Assembly: GCF_008329525.1 (NCBI RefSeq)
Contig: NZ_NPKQ01000007.1
Coordinates: 186,001 to 250,000, forward strand
DNA: 64,000 bases
Source: Tardiphaga sp. P9-11
GTDB taxonomy: Bacteria > Pseudomonadota > Alphaproteobacteria > Rhizobiales > Xanthobacteraceae
Direction of reading: 5' to 3'
Under the pieces are notes generated by a model. It ran no database searches. It was not told where the DNA came from and saw only the letters and a program-made list of their open reading frames with translations. Within the stretch, counting starts at the first letter, position 1. Each line of letters opens with the position of its first letter. This document shows positions 1 to 7,675 of the stretch, one piece after another. A program made the position numbers and the translations under genes.

Positions 1-577
1 CACTCAACGGAAAGAACCATCCGACCACAAAGGTGAAGCCTGAAGAGACTGTCAGCCAAAGGGGGAACTGCCATCTGGCCTTCGCCAAGATAACAAAGCA
101 GGTCAAAAGCGCTGCCGTCCCAGCGAACTGGCCATAGAAGAAGTTTGCGACGATCTCGTTACCAACAACGAAACGATGCTTTCGAAGCGTGGCGCACAAG
201 ATCGCGAGCACAATGAGGGATGCCACTGTTTCGGCGGGGGATGTTCGGCGCAGGAGATATGACAGCGCCAGACACGAAGCGATTAGCGCGACGGCATTTA
301 CGACCAACATTCCGCCGAACGTCGATCCAATCGTGAGACCGACCGCAGCGCCGACGGCATGTGCAGCAGGCGGGTAATAGGACATACTCGCTAGGAAAGA
401 CGACGACGGAAGGGGCCACTGACGCTGCTCGATCAACTGCGTAGCAAATGCGTGATGTATCCCCGCATCAACACCGACGCTGAAATCCTTCATTCCAACA
501 AATGCAAACACGATGATCGAAACGGCTGCGATTGAGAAAATCTGAACCGCGCGAGGGTTGATTGACGGAGCTGGCAT
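1..577 (-). CDS. Partial multi-pass membrane protein, possibly GT-C-like (C-terminus outside window)
   Basis: An open frame runs from an ATG at 577 off the left edge with no stop, giving at least 192 residues. A good Shine-Dalgarno (GGGAGA) lies about 3-8 bases before the ATG. The product is very hydrophobic: a helix near residues 10-28, then further helices near 75-110 and 118-135, and more towards the edge. The segment with YYPPAAHA after a first helix and a luminal-looking loop recalls GT-C membrane glycosyltransferases, but no catalytic motif is decisive, so the function is left open. Third codon positions carry many A and T, unlike genes to its right. Together with the integrase remnant next to it, this suggests acquired DNA. 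I am fairly sure it is a gene and unsure what it does. Confidence 0.65.
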   Translation of the reverse strand, partial: MPAPSINPRAVQIFSIAAVSIIVFAFVGMKDFSVGVDAGIHHAFATQLIEQRQWPLPSSSFLASMSYYPPAAHAVGAAVGLTIGSTFGGMLVVNAVALIASCLALSYLLRRTSPAETVASLIVLAILCATLRKHRFVVGNEIVANFFYGQFAGTAALLTCFVILAKARWQFPLWLTVSSGFTFVVGWFFPLS

Positions 578-866
578 GACTCTCCCTAAAGGTTGCCAAT
601 CTACATACGCGCGCCATTCGCGATCAACTAGAGATCGCTTCATCGACCAGAATCATCAGGAGATGCGCGTATGCAAAGCCATCTCTAGGACGTGCCAAGC
701 GATATAGAGGCCGCCGCCGGCAACAAGTATCTTGAACTGTAGACCCTGCCAGCGTCCGGACTTCTCCTATCGCTCGCGGAGATCCTTTGAGATGAAGGCA
801 AGGACGTCTGGATGGTCTGGAAAAACCTGATCTTGGCCGCTCTGCGTGACCAAGTAGCGGTAGTTC

Positions 867-1208
867 GACGCTATGCCGCCCACCAACCACTTAACGTTTC
901 TACTCACTGACGGACGCGGGGCCTTCGTGTCCGCGGCGAGCTTTGGCAACTGGTTCAGGAACGCGGGCCGAGCCGCTAACATGCCGGCTCGCTGCACACC
1001 GCACGGTCTGCGCGTGGCCGCCGCCACCTACTTTGCAGAGAAGGGCGCCATCGATCACTAGCTGATGGCGTGGTTCGGCTGGACCTCGATTTCGCAAGCG
1101 CAAGTCTACACAAAAGCGGCCAGCCGCAAACTCACGGCGCGGGAGGCCGGCAAGCTCATTACGGGAACAGGAGTTGGCTCACCGGCTGATCCAGTAGCCA
1201 TAATGCAC
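867..1208 (+). pseudogene. Remnant of a tyrosine recombinase (integrase), C-terminal half, with amber stop
   Basis: Translation in one frame gives the C-terminal catalytic part of a phage/island integrase: HLTFLLTDGRG, then FGNWFRNAG, the conserved HGLR arginine box, LMAWFGW, and VYTKAASRK carrying the nucleophilic tyrosine. The frame is cut by a TAG at 1059-1061 where related integrases typically have a glutamine (CAG), so a single C-to-T change probably created it. There is also a TAG just before at 861-863, and no N-terminal core-binding domain can be found in 578-860, so the gene is both truncated and interrupted. It points at the 3' end of tRNA-Arg 38 bases away, the usual position of an integrase beside its attachment site. 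Reading on past 1208 runs into the tRNA complement and is not protein sequence. Confidence 0.8.
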
Positions 1209-1245
1209 CACAAGTTACTGAAAATATTGGAGTTTGGAAATGACA

Positions 1246-1322
1246 TGGCGATCCCAGCAGGATTCGAACCTGCAACCCACGGAGTAGAAATCCGTTACTC
1301 TATCCAGTTGAGCTATGGGACC
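1246..1322 (-). tRNA. tRNA-Arg (anticodon UCU)
   Basis: The reverse complement folds as a 77-nt cloverleaf with encoded CCA: acceptor GGTCCCA/TGGGATC (one G-T pair), D arm GCTC..GAGT, anticodon stem ACGGA/TCCGT around TTTCTAC with anticodon TCT at 34-36, and T arm GCAGG TTCGAAT CCTGC. It reads AGA codons, which are rare in a genome of this composition. The dead integrase next to its 3' end suggests this gene served as an attachment site. Confidence 0.97.
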
Positions 1323-1593
1323 GGCTGGGCCGTCATATCATCGTCGGTATGGCTTGGACAGACCGGGTGAATTGGCCGGATTCGGACCCGGGTTTCAAGC
1401 GTTAGGGCGGTTGGTGAGCTGGCCTTTGTCTTGCTGATTGAGCGGTGAAACCGCGATTTTAGCCAGAAAGTGTGCCGACGTGATCCGCTTTTCGTCCCAA
1501 AACCGAACGCCCGTCTGTACCTTTGACGCCGCTTCAGTTCCTGTCCCGTTCGGGGATCGTCTCGCGGATTCGACGTTGGCAGGCTGGCGGGTC

Positions 1594-1947
1594 CTAAAGC
1601 TCCGACGACGGGGGCCGAGATGGTGGCTTGCCGTCCTTGCCATTGTCATCGGAGATGCCGCGCTGGCGGGGATCGCCTGGCTCGCCGTCGACCTCGTCCT
1701 CAAATAGCTGCTCCGGGAAGCCGTATTGCCGGGTTACGAAACGGCCGGCAATATAAGAGATCTGGCACGCGATCAGACATCCCGTCGTGACCGCCACACC
1801 GCTCAGCGCCGAAAATCCCTGGCTCCATGTCATGACGGCGGACAGGACGGCGACCAGCACGGTCGTCACGATAATGACCCACAGGGGGCCAACGAGTCCG
1901 ACGGCGAGGCCCGCCAGTGAACTTGTCGCCAAAAGAAGTTCGATCAT
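1594..1947 (-). CDS. Small conserved-looking membrane protein with acidic C-terminal tail
   Basis: A 117-residue product with about three transmembrane helices (roughly residues 5-20, 22-40, 45-65), then a soluble tail rich in D, G, P and K. I recognise no family domain. The start chosen (ATG at 1947) places a hydrophobic segment directly at the N-terminus; the same frame is open up to an ATG at 2064, but those extra 39 residues look like non-coding sequence. No strong ribosome-binding site is visible at either start, so the start is uncertain. An ORF on the opposite strand (1438-1707) overlaps the 3' end; its hydrophobic C-terminus is what antisense reading of this acidic tail would give. 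The gene is divergent from the macroglobulin gene. Confidence 0.6.
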   Translation of the reverse strand: MIELLLATSSLAGLAVGLVGPLWVIIVTTVLVAVLSAVMTWSQGFSALSGVAVTTGCLIACQISYIAGRFVTRQYGFPEQLFEDEVDGEPGDPRQRGISDDNGKDGKPPSRPPSSEL

Positions 1948-2455
1948 GATGCGATGCGCCCATAGGGACCAGGTGGTCGGGCGATCGCCGTGATCGTCCG
2001 GTGCCACAAGGCACACCCATCTGACCGCAGCTGGAAGAATTGAGTACCGGTTATGTCCGGCCATCCCCAGCGGGCTGTTTTTAGTCTTAACGTGTCGCGT
2101 TTGATTAAAACGCGCGGGGGGACAACCGGCCGGGCCGGTCGTTCATGCCCGGATGACGCATCGTAAAACCGTCACCAAAATCGACCGGGTGTGCTCGAAC
2201 CGTTTCCCACACAGGGACGACCAATCGGCGGTGATGTGGCTTTGCTTTCGGCAAGGCGCGCCGCCATGATGCGCCGCGACTTACGGCTGGCGTTGCGATT
2301 TGAGTTATCCAGGTTTGTCACATGATGTTGCCGGCGATCACCGTGTCTCGCGTTGCGCTGGTCGAGAGACTCGCGAACAAGCTGGCCATGAGTCCGTCAC
2401 CGTTTTTACGCACATTTGAATCCACGCGGCATTCGTCCGCGCAGGGGAGTTGTCC
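1948..2455. other. Divergent intergenic region between the membrane protein and the alpha-2-macroglobulin gene
   Basis: About 500 bp without a convincing gene. It contains a perfect 7-bp hairpin at 2096-2114 (CGCGTTT, 5-nt loop, AAACGCG) and the strong Shine-Dalgarno GGGGAG at 2444-2449 that sets the start of the macroglobulin gene. The long minus-strand ORF crossing it (2318-3334) is an antisense shadow. It presumably holds the promoters for both flanking genes, but I cannot place them. Confidence 0.5.
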
Positions 2456-5400
2456 ATGATTGGTCTGGTTCGCGCCGTCAGTCTCTGCGCCACGCTGGCG
2501 TTCGGCCTCGTTTCGGCTCAGGCGGCCGACAAGGCGTTCCGACGGGACGAACTGGCGGATTCCGCGATCAAGCTCGAAGCGCAGATCAAGAGCGAGGCGG
2601 GGCCGATTGCCAAGAGTGCGGCGACCTTGCGCACGGACGCCGACGCGGCCTTCAAACGCTCGGATTTCCGCGCCGGGCTGCAGACGCTGGGCCAGATCGT
2701 GGCGATTGCGCCGGATGACAGCGCCAACTGGCTGCGGCTGGCCAAGACCATCTTCCAGATCCGCCCGGCAACCTCCTCGGAAACGACCTTCCTGCGCGAG
2801 CGCGCCGCTACCGCCGCCTATATCGCCTATCAGCGCGCTGGCAATGCCGGCGAGGAGGCCGAGGCGCTGGCCGTGCTCGGCCGGGCCATGGAAGAACGCA
2901 AGCTGTGGCGCCCGGCGCTGGACGCATTGCGCCAGTCGCTCGAGATGCGCGAAGTCGCCGACGTCCGCGGTCAATACGAGAAGCTGCGCGATGATCACGG
3001 TTTCCGTCTGCTCGATTACACCGTGGACTCGGATTCCGCCTCGCCGCGGGCCTGTTTCCAGTTCTCGGAAGAACTCGCCAAGCGGGTCGATTTCGCGCCG
3101 TTCCTTGCGCTTGCAGGCAGTGACAAGCCGGCACTGACTTCCGAGGAGAAGCAGCTCTGCGTCGAAGGCCTCAAGCATGGCGAGCGCTACAATATCAACC
3201 TGCGTGCCAGTCTGCCGTCGACGGTGAAGGAGAGTCTGCCGAAATCGGCCGAGTTCAACATCTATGTGCGCGACCGCAAGCCGTTCGTGCGCTTCACCGG
3301 CCGCGCTTATGTGCTGCCGCGTACCGGCCAGCAAGGGATCCCGGTTGTCTCGGTCAATACCCAGGCGGTCACGGTCAATGTGTTCCGGATCGGCGACCGC
3401 AATCTGATCAACACCGTGATCGGCAGTGACTTCCAGACGGCGCTGAGCAAGTACCAGCTCGACAGCCTCGGCGACGAGCGCGGCGTGAAGGTCTGGGCCG
3501 GTGAGTTGGCCACGGCCTCAACGCTCAATGCCGATGTCACCACGGCATTCCCCGTCGATCAGGCGGTCGGTGAGTTGCAACCCGGCGTTTATGTGATGAC
3601 GGCGGCGGCCAAGGGCCCCGGCTCCGGCAGCAGCGATGACGACGGTTCGCTGGCGACCCAGTGGTTCATCGTCTCGGACCTTGGCCTCACAGCTTTCTCT
3701 GGCAATGACGGCATCCACGTCTTCGTCAATTCGCTGGCCTCCACCGACCCGATGGCGAAGGCAGACGTACGCCTCGTGGCGCGCAACAACGAGATCCTCG
3801 CGACCAGGAAGACCGACGACTCCGGCCACGTGCTGTTCGAAGCGGGTCTCGCCAAAGGCGAGGGCGGCTTGTCGCCGGCGATGCTGACGGTGACATCAGA
3901 CAAGAACGACTATGCATTCCTCAGTCTGAAATCGAATGCCTTCGACCTCTCGGATCGCGGCGTCTCCGGCCGCGCCGTTCCCGCTGGCGCCGATGCCTTC
4001 GTCTATGCCGAGCGCGGCGTCTATCGCTCCGGTGAGACGGTCTATCTCACCGCGCTGTTGCGCGACGGACAGGGCAACGCCGTGACTTCCGGTCCGATGA
4101 CCCTCGTGGTCGAACGGCCGGATGGCGTCGAGTTCCGCCGCGCTGTCCTGCAGGATCAGGGCGCAGGCGGTCGCAGCCTGACGCTGCCATTGAACTCCGC
4201 GGTCCCGACCGGCACCTGGCGTGTCCGTGCCTTCACCGATCCGAAGGCGCCATCGGTCGGCGAGACCACTTTCATGGTCGAGGATTACGTCCCGGATCGG
4301 ATTGAATTCGACATATCTTCCAAGGACAAGCTGATCAAAGCTGATGCTCCTGTAGAACTTAAGGTCGATGGTCGCTTCCTCTATGGCGCGCCAGCCTCGG
4401 GCCTGCAACTCGAAGGCGATCTGCTTGTCAGCCCTGCCGCGAATCGCCCAGGATTCGCCGGCTACCAGTTCGGCGTTGCCGACGAGGAAAGCGGCAGCAA
4501 CGAACGCACGCCGATCGAGAATCTGCCCGAAGCTGACGCTAATGGCGTCGCCACGTTCCCGGTCAGCCTCGCCAAGCCGCCGTCTTCGACCCGGCCGCAA
4601 GAAGCGCAGATCTTCATCCGCATGACTGAAGCCGGCGGCCGCGCTGTCGAGCGCAAGTTCGTGCTGCCGGTTGCGCCCACCGCGCCGATGATCGGCGTGA
4701 AGCCGCTGTTCAAGGACAAGAATGTTGCCGAGGGGGACAATGCTGCCTTCGACGTGGTGGTCGTGTCGCCGGAAGGAATGTCGCTGGCGCGCAGCGGGCT
4801 TCGTTACGAATTGCTCAAGATGGAATCCCGCTACCAGTGGTACCGGCAGAATTCGTCATGGGATTACGAACCGGTCAAGTCCACCAAGCGCGTGGCCGAT
4901 GGTGACCTCACCGTCGCCGCCAATGCCCCGGCCCGTATCGCGCTGCAGCCGCAGCCCGGCCGTTATCGGCTCGACGTGAAATCCAATGAAGCCGACGGCC
5001 CGATCACTTCGGTGCAGTTCGATGTCGGCTGGTATTCCGACGGCAGCGCCGACACGCCGGACTTGCTGGAGACCTCCATCGACAAGCCGGAATATCTGTC
5101 GGGCGACACCATGACCGTGTCGGTCAATGCCCGCACCGCCGGCCTTCTGACAATCAACGTGCTCGGTGACCGCCTGCTGACCACCCAAAGCGTCGCGGTC
5201 AAGGAAGGCCAATCCCAGATCAAGATCCCGGTCGGCAAGGACTGGGGCACGGGTGCCTATGTGGTGGCGACGCTGCGCCGGCCGATGGACTCTGCCGCCA
5301 AGCGGATGCCCGGCCGGGCCATCGGACTTAAGTGGTTCGGTATCGACAAGAAGGCGCGCACGATCGACGTGGCACTGTCGCCGCCAGCACTGATCCGGCC

Positions 5401-7675
5401 GAGCACGACCTTGAAGCTGCCGGTGAAACTCGGCGGGCTCAATCCCGGCGAGGACGCCAAGATCGTGGTGGCTGCGGTCGATGTCGGCATTCTTAACCTG
5501 ACCAATTACAAGCCGCCGGCGCCGGATGACTATTATCTCGGCCAGCGCCGCATGACGTCGGAAATTCGCGACATCTATGGGCAGCTGATCGACGGGATGC
5601 AGGGCACACGCGGCCAGTTGCGCACTGGTGGTGACTCGGCTGGCGCCCAGATCGAAGGCTCACCGCCCACGCAGAAGCCGATGGCGCTGTATTCGGGCAT
5701 CGTCACTGTGGCGGCCGATGGCACCGCGCAGATCGAATTCGAAATTCCCGAATTCGCCGGCACTGCCCGCGTGATGGCCGTGGCCTGGACCGCGACCAAG
5801 CTCGGCCGCGCCACTGTCGACGTGACGGTGCGCGATCCCGTGGTGCTAACGGCAACGCTGCCGCGGTTCCTGCTGTCCGGTGACAAGGGCACCATGAGCT
5901 TCGATCTCGACAATGTCGAAGGCGCGGCCGGCGACTACACCATCGCGGTGAAGACCTCTGGCCCCGTAAAGCTCACGGGCAATCCGGCCACGACAGTGAA
6001 GCTCGCCGCCAAGCAGCGGACCTCGATGGCGCTGGCCATCGATGCTTCCGGTGCCGGCACAGCGCAGTTCGATGTCGATATCAAGGGACCGAACGGGCTG
6101 ACACTGGCACGGCATTATGTGCTGGACGTCAAGGCGGCTACGCAGGTGCTGGCGCGCCGCTCGATCCGCACGCTGGCGAAGGGCGAGAGTCTAACGCTGA
6201 CATCGGACATGTTCTCCGATCTCGTATCCGGCACCGGCGGCGTCTCCCTGTCGGTCAGCCTGTCGACGGCGCTGGATGCCGCGACCATCCTGAAGGCGCT
6301 GGACCGCTATCCGTATGGCTGTTCCGAGCAGATCACCAGCCGTGCAATGCCGTTGCTCTATGTCAACGACCTCGCGGCTGGCGCGCATCTGGCAATGGAC
6401 ACCGGGGTCGATCAGCGCATTAAGGACTCGATTGATCGGCTGCTGGCACGCCAGGGCTCTAATGGCTCGTTCGGCCTGTGGTCGGCGGGCGGCGACGACG
6501 CCTGGCTGGACGCCTACGTCACGGACTTCCTGACCCGCGCCCGCGAGAAGGGGTTTGTGGTGCCGGATGTGCTGTTCCGTGCTGCGCTCGACCGCGTACG
6601 CAATTCGGTCGTCAATGCTGACGAGCCGGAGAAGGATGGCGGCCGCGATCTCGCTTACGGCCTCTATGTGCTGGCCAAGAACGGTACCGCGCCGATCGGC
6701 GACCTGCGCTATCTCGCCGATACCAAGCTGAAAAACCTGGCGACGCCGATTGCCAAGTCGCAGCTGGCGGCGGCACTGGCGTTGGTCGGTGACCGGGCCC
6801 GTGCAGAACGCGTCTATGCGGCGGCCGTCGAAAGCCTCGCGCCGAAGCCGATTATCGAATTCGGCCGCGTCGATTATGGTTCGGCGCTGCGCGATGCCGC
6901 GGCATTGGTATCACTTGCCAGCGAAGGCAATGCGCCGCGCGCAACGCTCACGCAGGCCGTCCAGCGCGTCGAAGCCGCTCGCGGACTGACGCCCTTCACC
7001 TCGACGCAGGAAAATGCGTGGCTGGTGCTGGCGTCGCGCGCGCTGGCCAAGGAAGCCAACACACTGGCGCTCGACGTCAACGGCTCACCGGTAAAGACCG
7101 CGCTCTATCGCAGCTACAAGGCCTCGGAGATGGCGGGGCAGCCGATCAAGATCACCAACACCGGCGACACACCGGTGCAGGCGGTCGTCTCGGTCTCCGG
7201 CTCGCCGATCACGCCGGAGCCGGCCGCATCCAACGGCTTCAAGATCGAGCGCAATTACTTCACGCTCGACGGCAAGCCAGCCGATGTCACCAAGGCTAAG
7301 CAGAACGACCGTTTCGCCGTCGTTCTGAAGGTCACGGAAGCCAAGCCGGAATATGGACACATCATGGTGGCCGACTATCTGCCGGCCGGTTTCGAGATCG
7401 ACAATCCGCATCTGGTGTCATCGGGTGACACCGGCACGCTGGACTGGATCGAGGATGGCGAGGAGCCGGAGAACACCGAGTTCCGCGACGACCGCTTCAC
7501 GGCGGCGATCGACCGGAAGAGCGACGACAAGGCGGTGTTCACGGTCGCCTATGTCGTGCGTGCGGTTTCGTCCGGCAAATACGTGCTGCCGCAGGCCTAT
7601 GTGGAGGACATGTACAATCCGTCGCGTTACGGGAGGACGGGCACGGGCACGATCGAGGTAGCCAAGGCGAAATGA
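2456..7675 (+). CDS. Bacterial alpha-2-macroglobulin (YfhM-type) with thioester motif
   Basis: A 1739-residue periplasmic protein. Bacterial alpha-2-macroglobulins trap proteases and are thought to act with PBP1C when the envelope is breached. Residues 1-23 form a Sec signal peptide ending SAQA; there is no lipobox cysteine, so unlike E. coli YfhM it is probably soluble. Macroglobulin beta domains fill the middle, the A2M domain lies near 1010-1150, and the thioester motif CSEQ is at about C1289-Q1292 inside YPYGCSEQ, followed by the helical thioester domain and a receptor-like C-terminus. I chose ATG 2456 over TTG 2450 because GGGGAG is spaced six bases from it and the signal peptide then starts cleanly. 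Its stop overlaps the pbpC start (ATGA), so the two are translationally coupled. Confidence 0.95.
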   Translation: MIGLVRAVSLCATLAFGLVSAQAADKAFRRDELADSAIKLEAQIKSEAGPIAKSAATLRTDADAAFKRSDFRAGLQTLGQIVAIAPDDSANWLRLAKTIFQIRPATSSETTFLRERAATAAYIAYQRAGNAGEEAEALAVLGRAMEERKLWRPALDALRQSLEMREVADVRGQYEKLRDDHGFRLLDYTVDSDSASPRACFQFSEELAKRVDFAPFLALAGSDKPALTSEEKQLCVEGLKHGERYNINLRASLPSTVKESLPKSAEFNIYVRDRKPFVRFTGRAYVLPRTGQQGIPVVSVNTQAVTVNVFRIGDRNLINTVIGSDFQTALSKYQLDSLGDERGVKVWAGELATASTLNADVTTAFPVDQAVGELQPGVYVMTAAAKGPGSGSSDDDGSLATQWFIVSDLGLTAFSGNDGIHVFVNSLASTDPMAKADVRLVARNNEILATRKTDDSGHVLFEAGLAKGEGGLSPAMLTVTSDKNDYAFLSLKSNAFDLSDRGVSGRAVPAGADAFVYAERGVYRSGETVYLTALLRDGQGNAVTSGPMTLVVERPDGVEFRRAVLQDQGAGGRSLTLPLNSAVPTGTWRVRAFTDPKAPSVGETTFMVEDYVPDRIEFDISSKDKLIKADAPVELKVDGRFLYGAPASGLQLEGDLLVSPAANRPGFAGYQFGVADEESGSNERTPIENLPEADANGVATFPVSLAKPPSSTRPQEAQIFIRMTEAGGRAVERKFVLPVAPTAPMIGVKPLFKDKNVAEGDNAAFDVVVVSPEGMSLARSGLRYELLKMESRYQWYRQNSSWDYEPVKSTKRVADGDLTVAANAPARIALQPQPGRYRLDVKSNEADGPITSVQFDVGWYSDGSADTPDLLETSIDKPEYLSGDTMTVSVNARTAGLLTINVLGDRLLTTQSVAVKEGQSQIKIPVGKDWGTGAYVVATLRRPMDSAAKRMPGRAIGLKWFGIDKKARTIDVALSPPALIRPSTTLKLPVKLGGLNPGEDAKIVVAAVDVGILNLTNYKPPAPDDYYLGQRRMTSEIRDIYGQLIDGMQGTRGQLRTGGDSAGAQIEGSPPTQKPMALYSGIVTVAADGTAQIEFEIPEFAGTARVMAVAWTATKLGRATVDVTVRDPVVLTATLPRFLLSGDKGTMSFDLDNVEGAAGDYTIAVKTSGPVKLTGNPATTVKLAAKQRTSMALAIDASGAGTAQFDVDIKGPNGLTLARHYVLDVKAATQVLARRSIRTLAKGESLTLTSDMFSDLVSGTGGVSLSVSLSTALDAATILKALDRYPYGCSEQITSRAMPLLYVNDLAAGAHLAMDTGVDQRIKDSIDRLLARQGSNGSFGLWSAGGDDAWLDAYVTDFLTRAREKGFVVPDVLFRAALDRVRNSVVNADEPEKDGGRDLAYGLYVLAKNGTAPIGDLRYLADTKLKNLATPIAKSQLAAALALVGDRARAERVYAAAVESLAPKPIIEFGRVDYGSALRDAAALVSLASEGNAPRATLTQAVQRVEAARGLTPFTSTQENAWLVLASRALAKEANTLALDVNGSPVKTALYRSYKASEMAGQPIKITNTGDTPVQAVVSVSGSPITPEPAASNGFKIERNYFTLDGKPADVTKAKQNDRFAVVLKVTEAKPEYGHIMVADYLPAGFEIDNPHLVSSGDTGTLDWIEDGEEPENTEFRDDRFTAAIDRKSDDKAVFTVAYVVRAVSSGKYVLPQAYVEDMYNPSRYGRTGTGTIEVAKAK

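Noticed and set aside
1209..1370. Continuation of the integrase frame through the tRNA-Arg complement
   Set aside because: The sequence PAGFEPATHG and following is the translation of a tRNA complement, a well-known annotation artefact.
1438..1707. 89-codon plus-strand ORF with a hydrophobic C-terminus
   Set aside because: Its hydrophobic end is the antisense of the acidic tail of the gene at 1594-1947, and its N-terminal part lacks any coding signal.
2318..3334. 338-codon minus-strand ORF over the start of the macroglobulin gene
   Set aside because: Antisense shadow; starts in intergenic DNA without a ribosome-binding site and has no recognisable domain.
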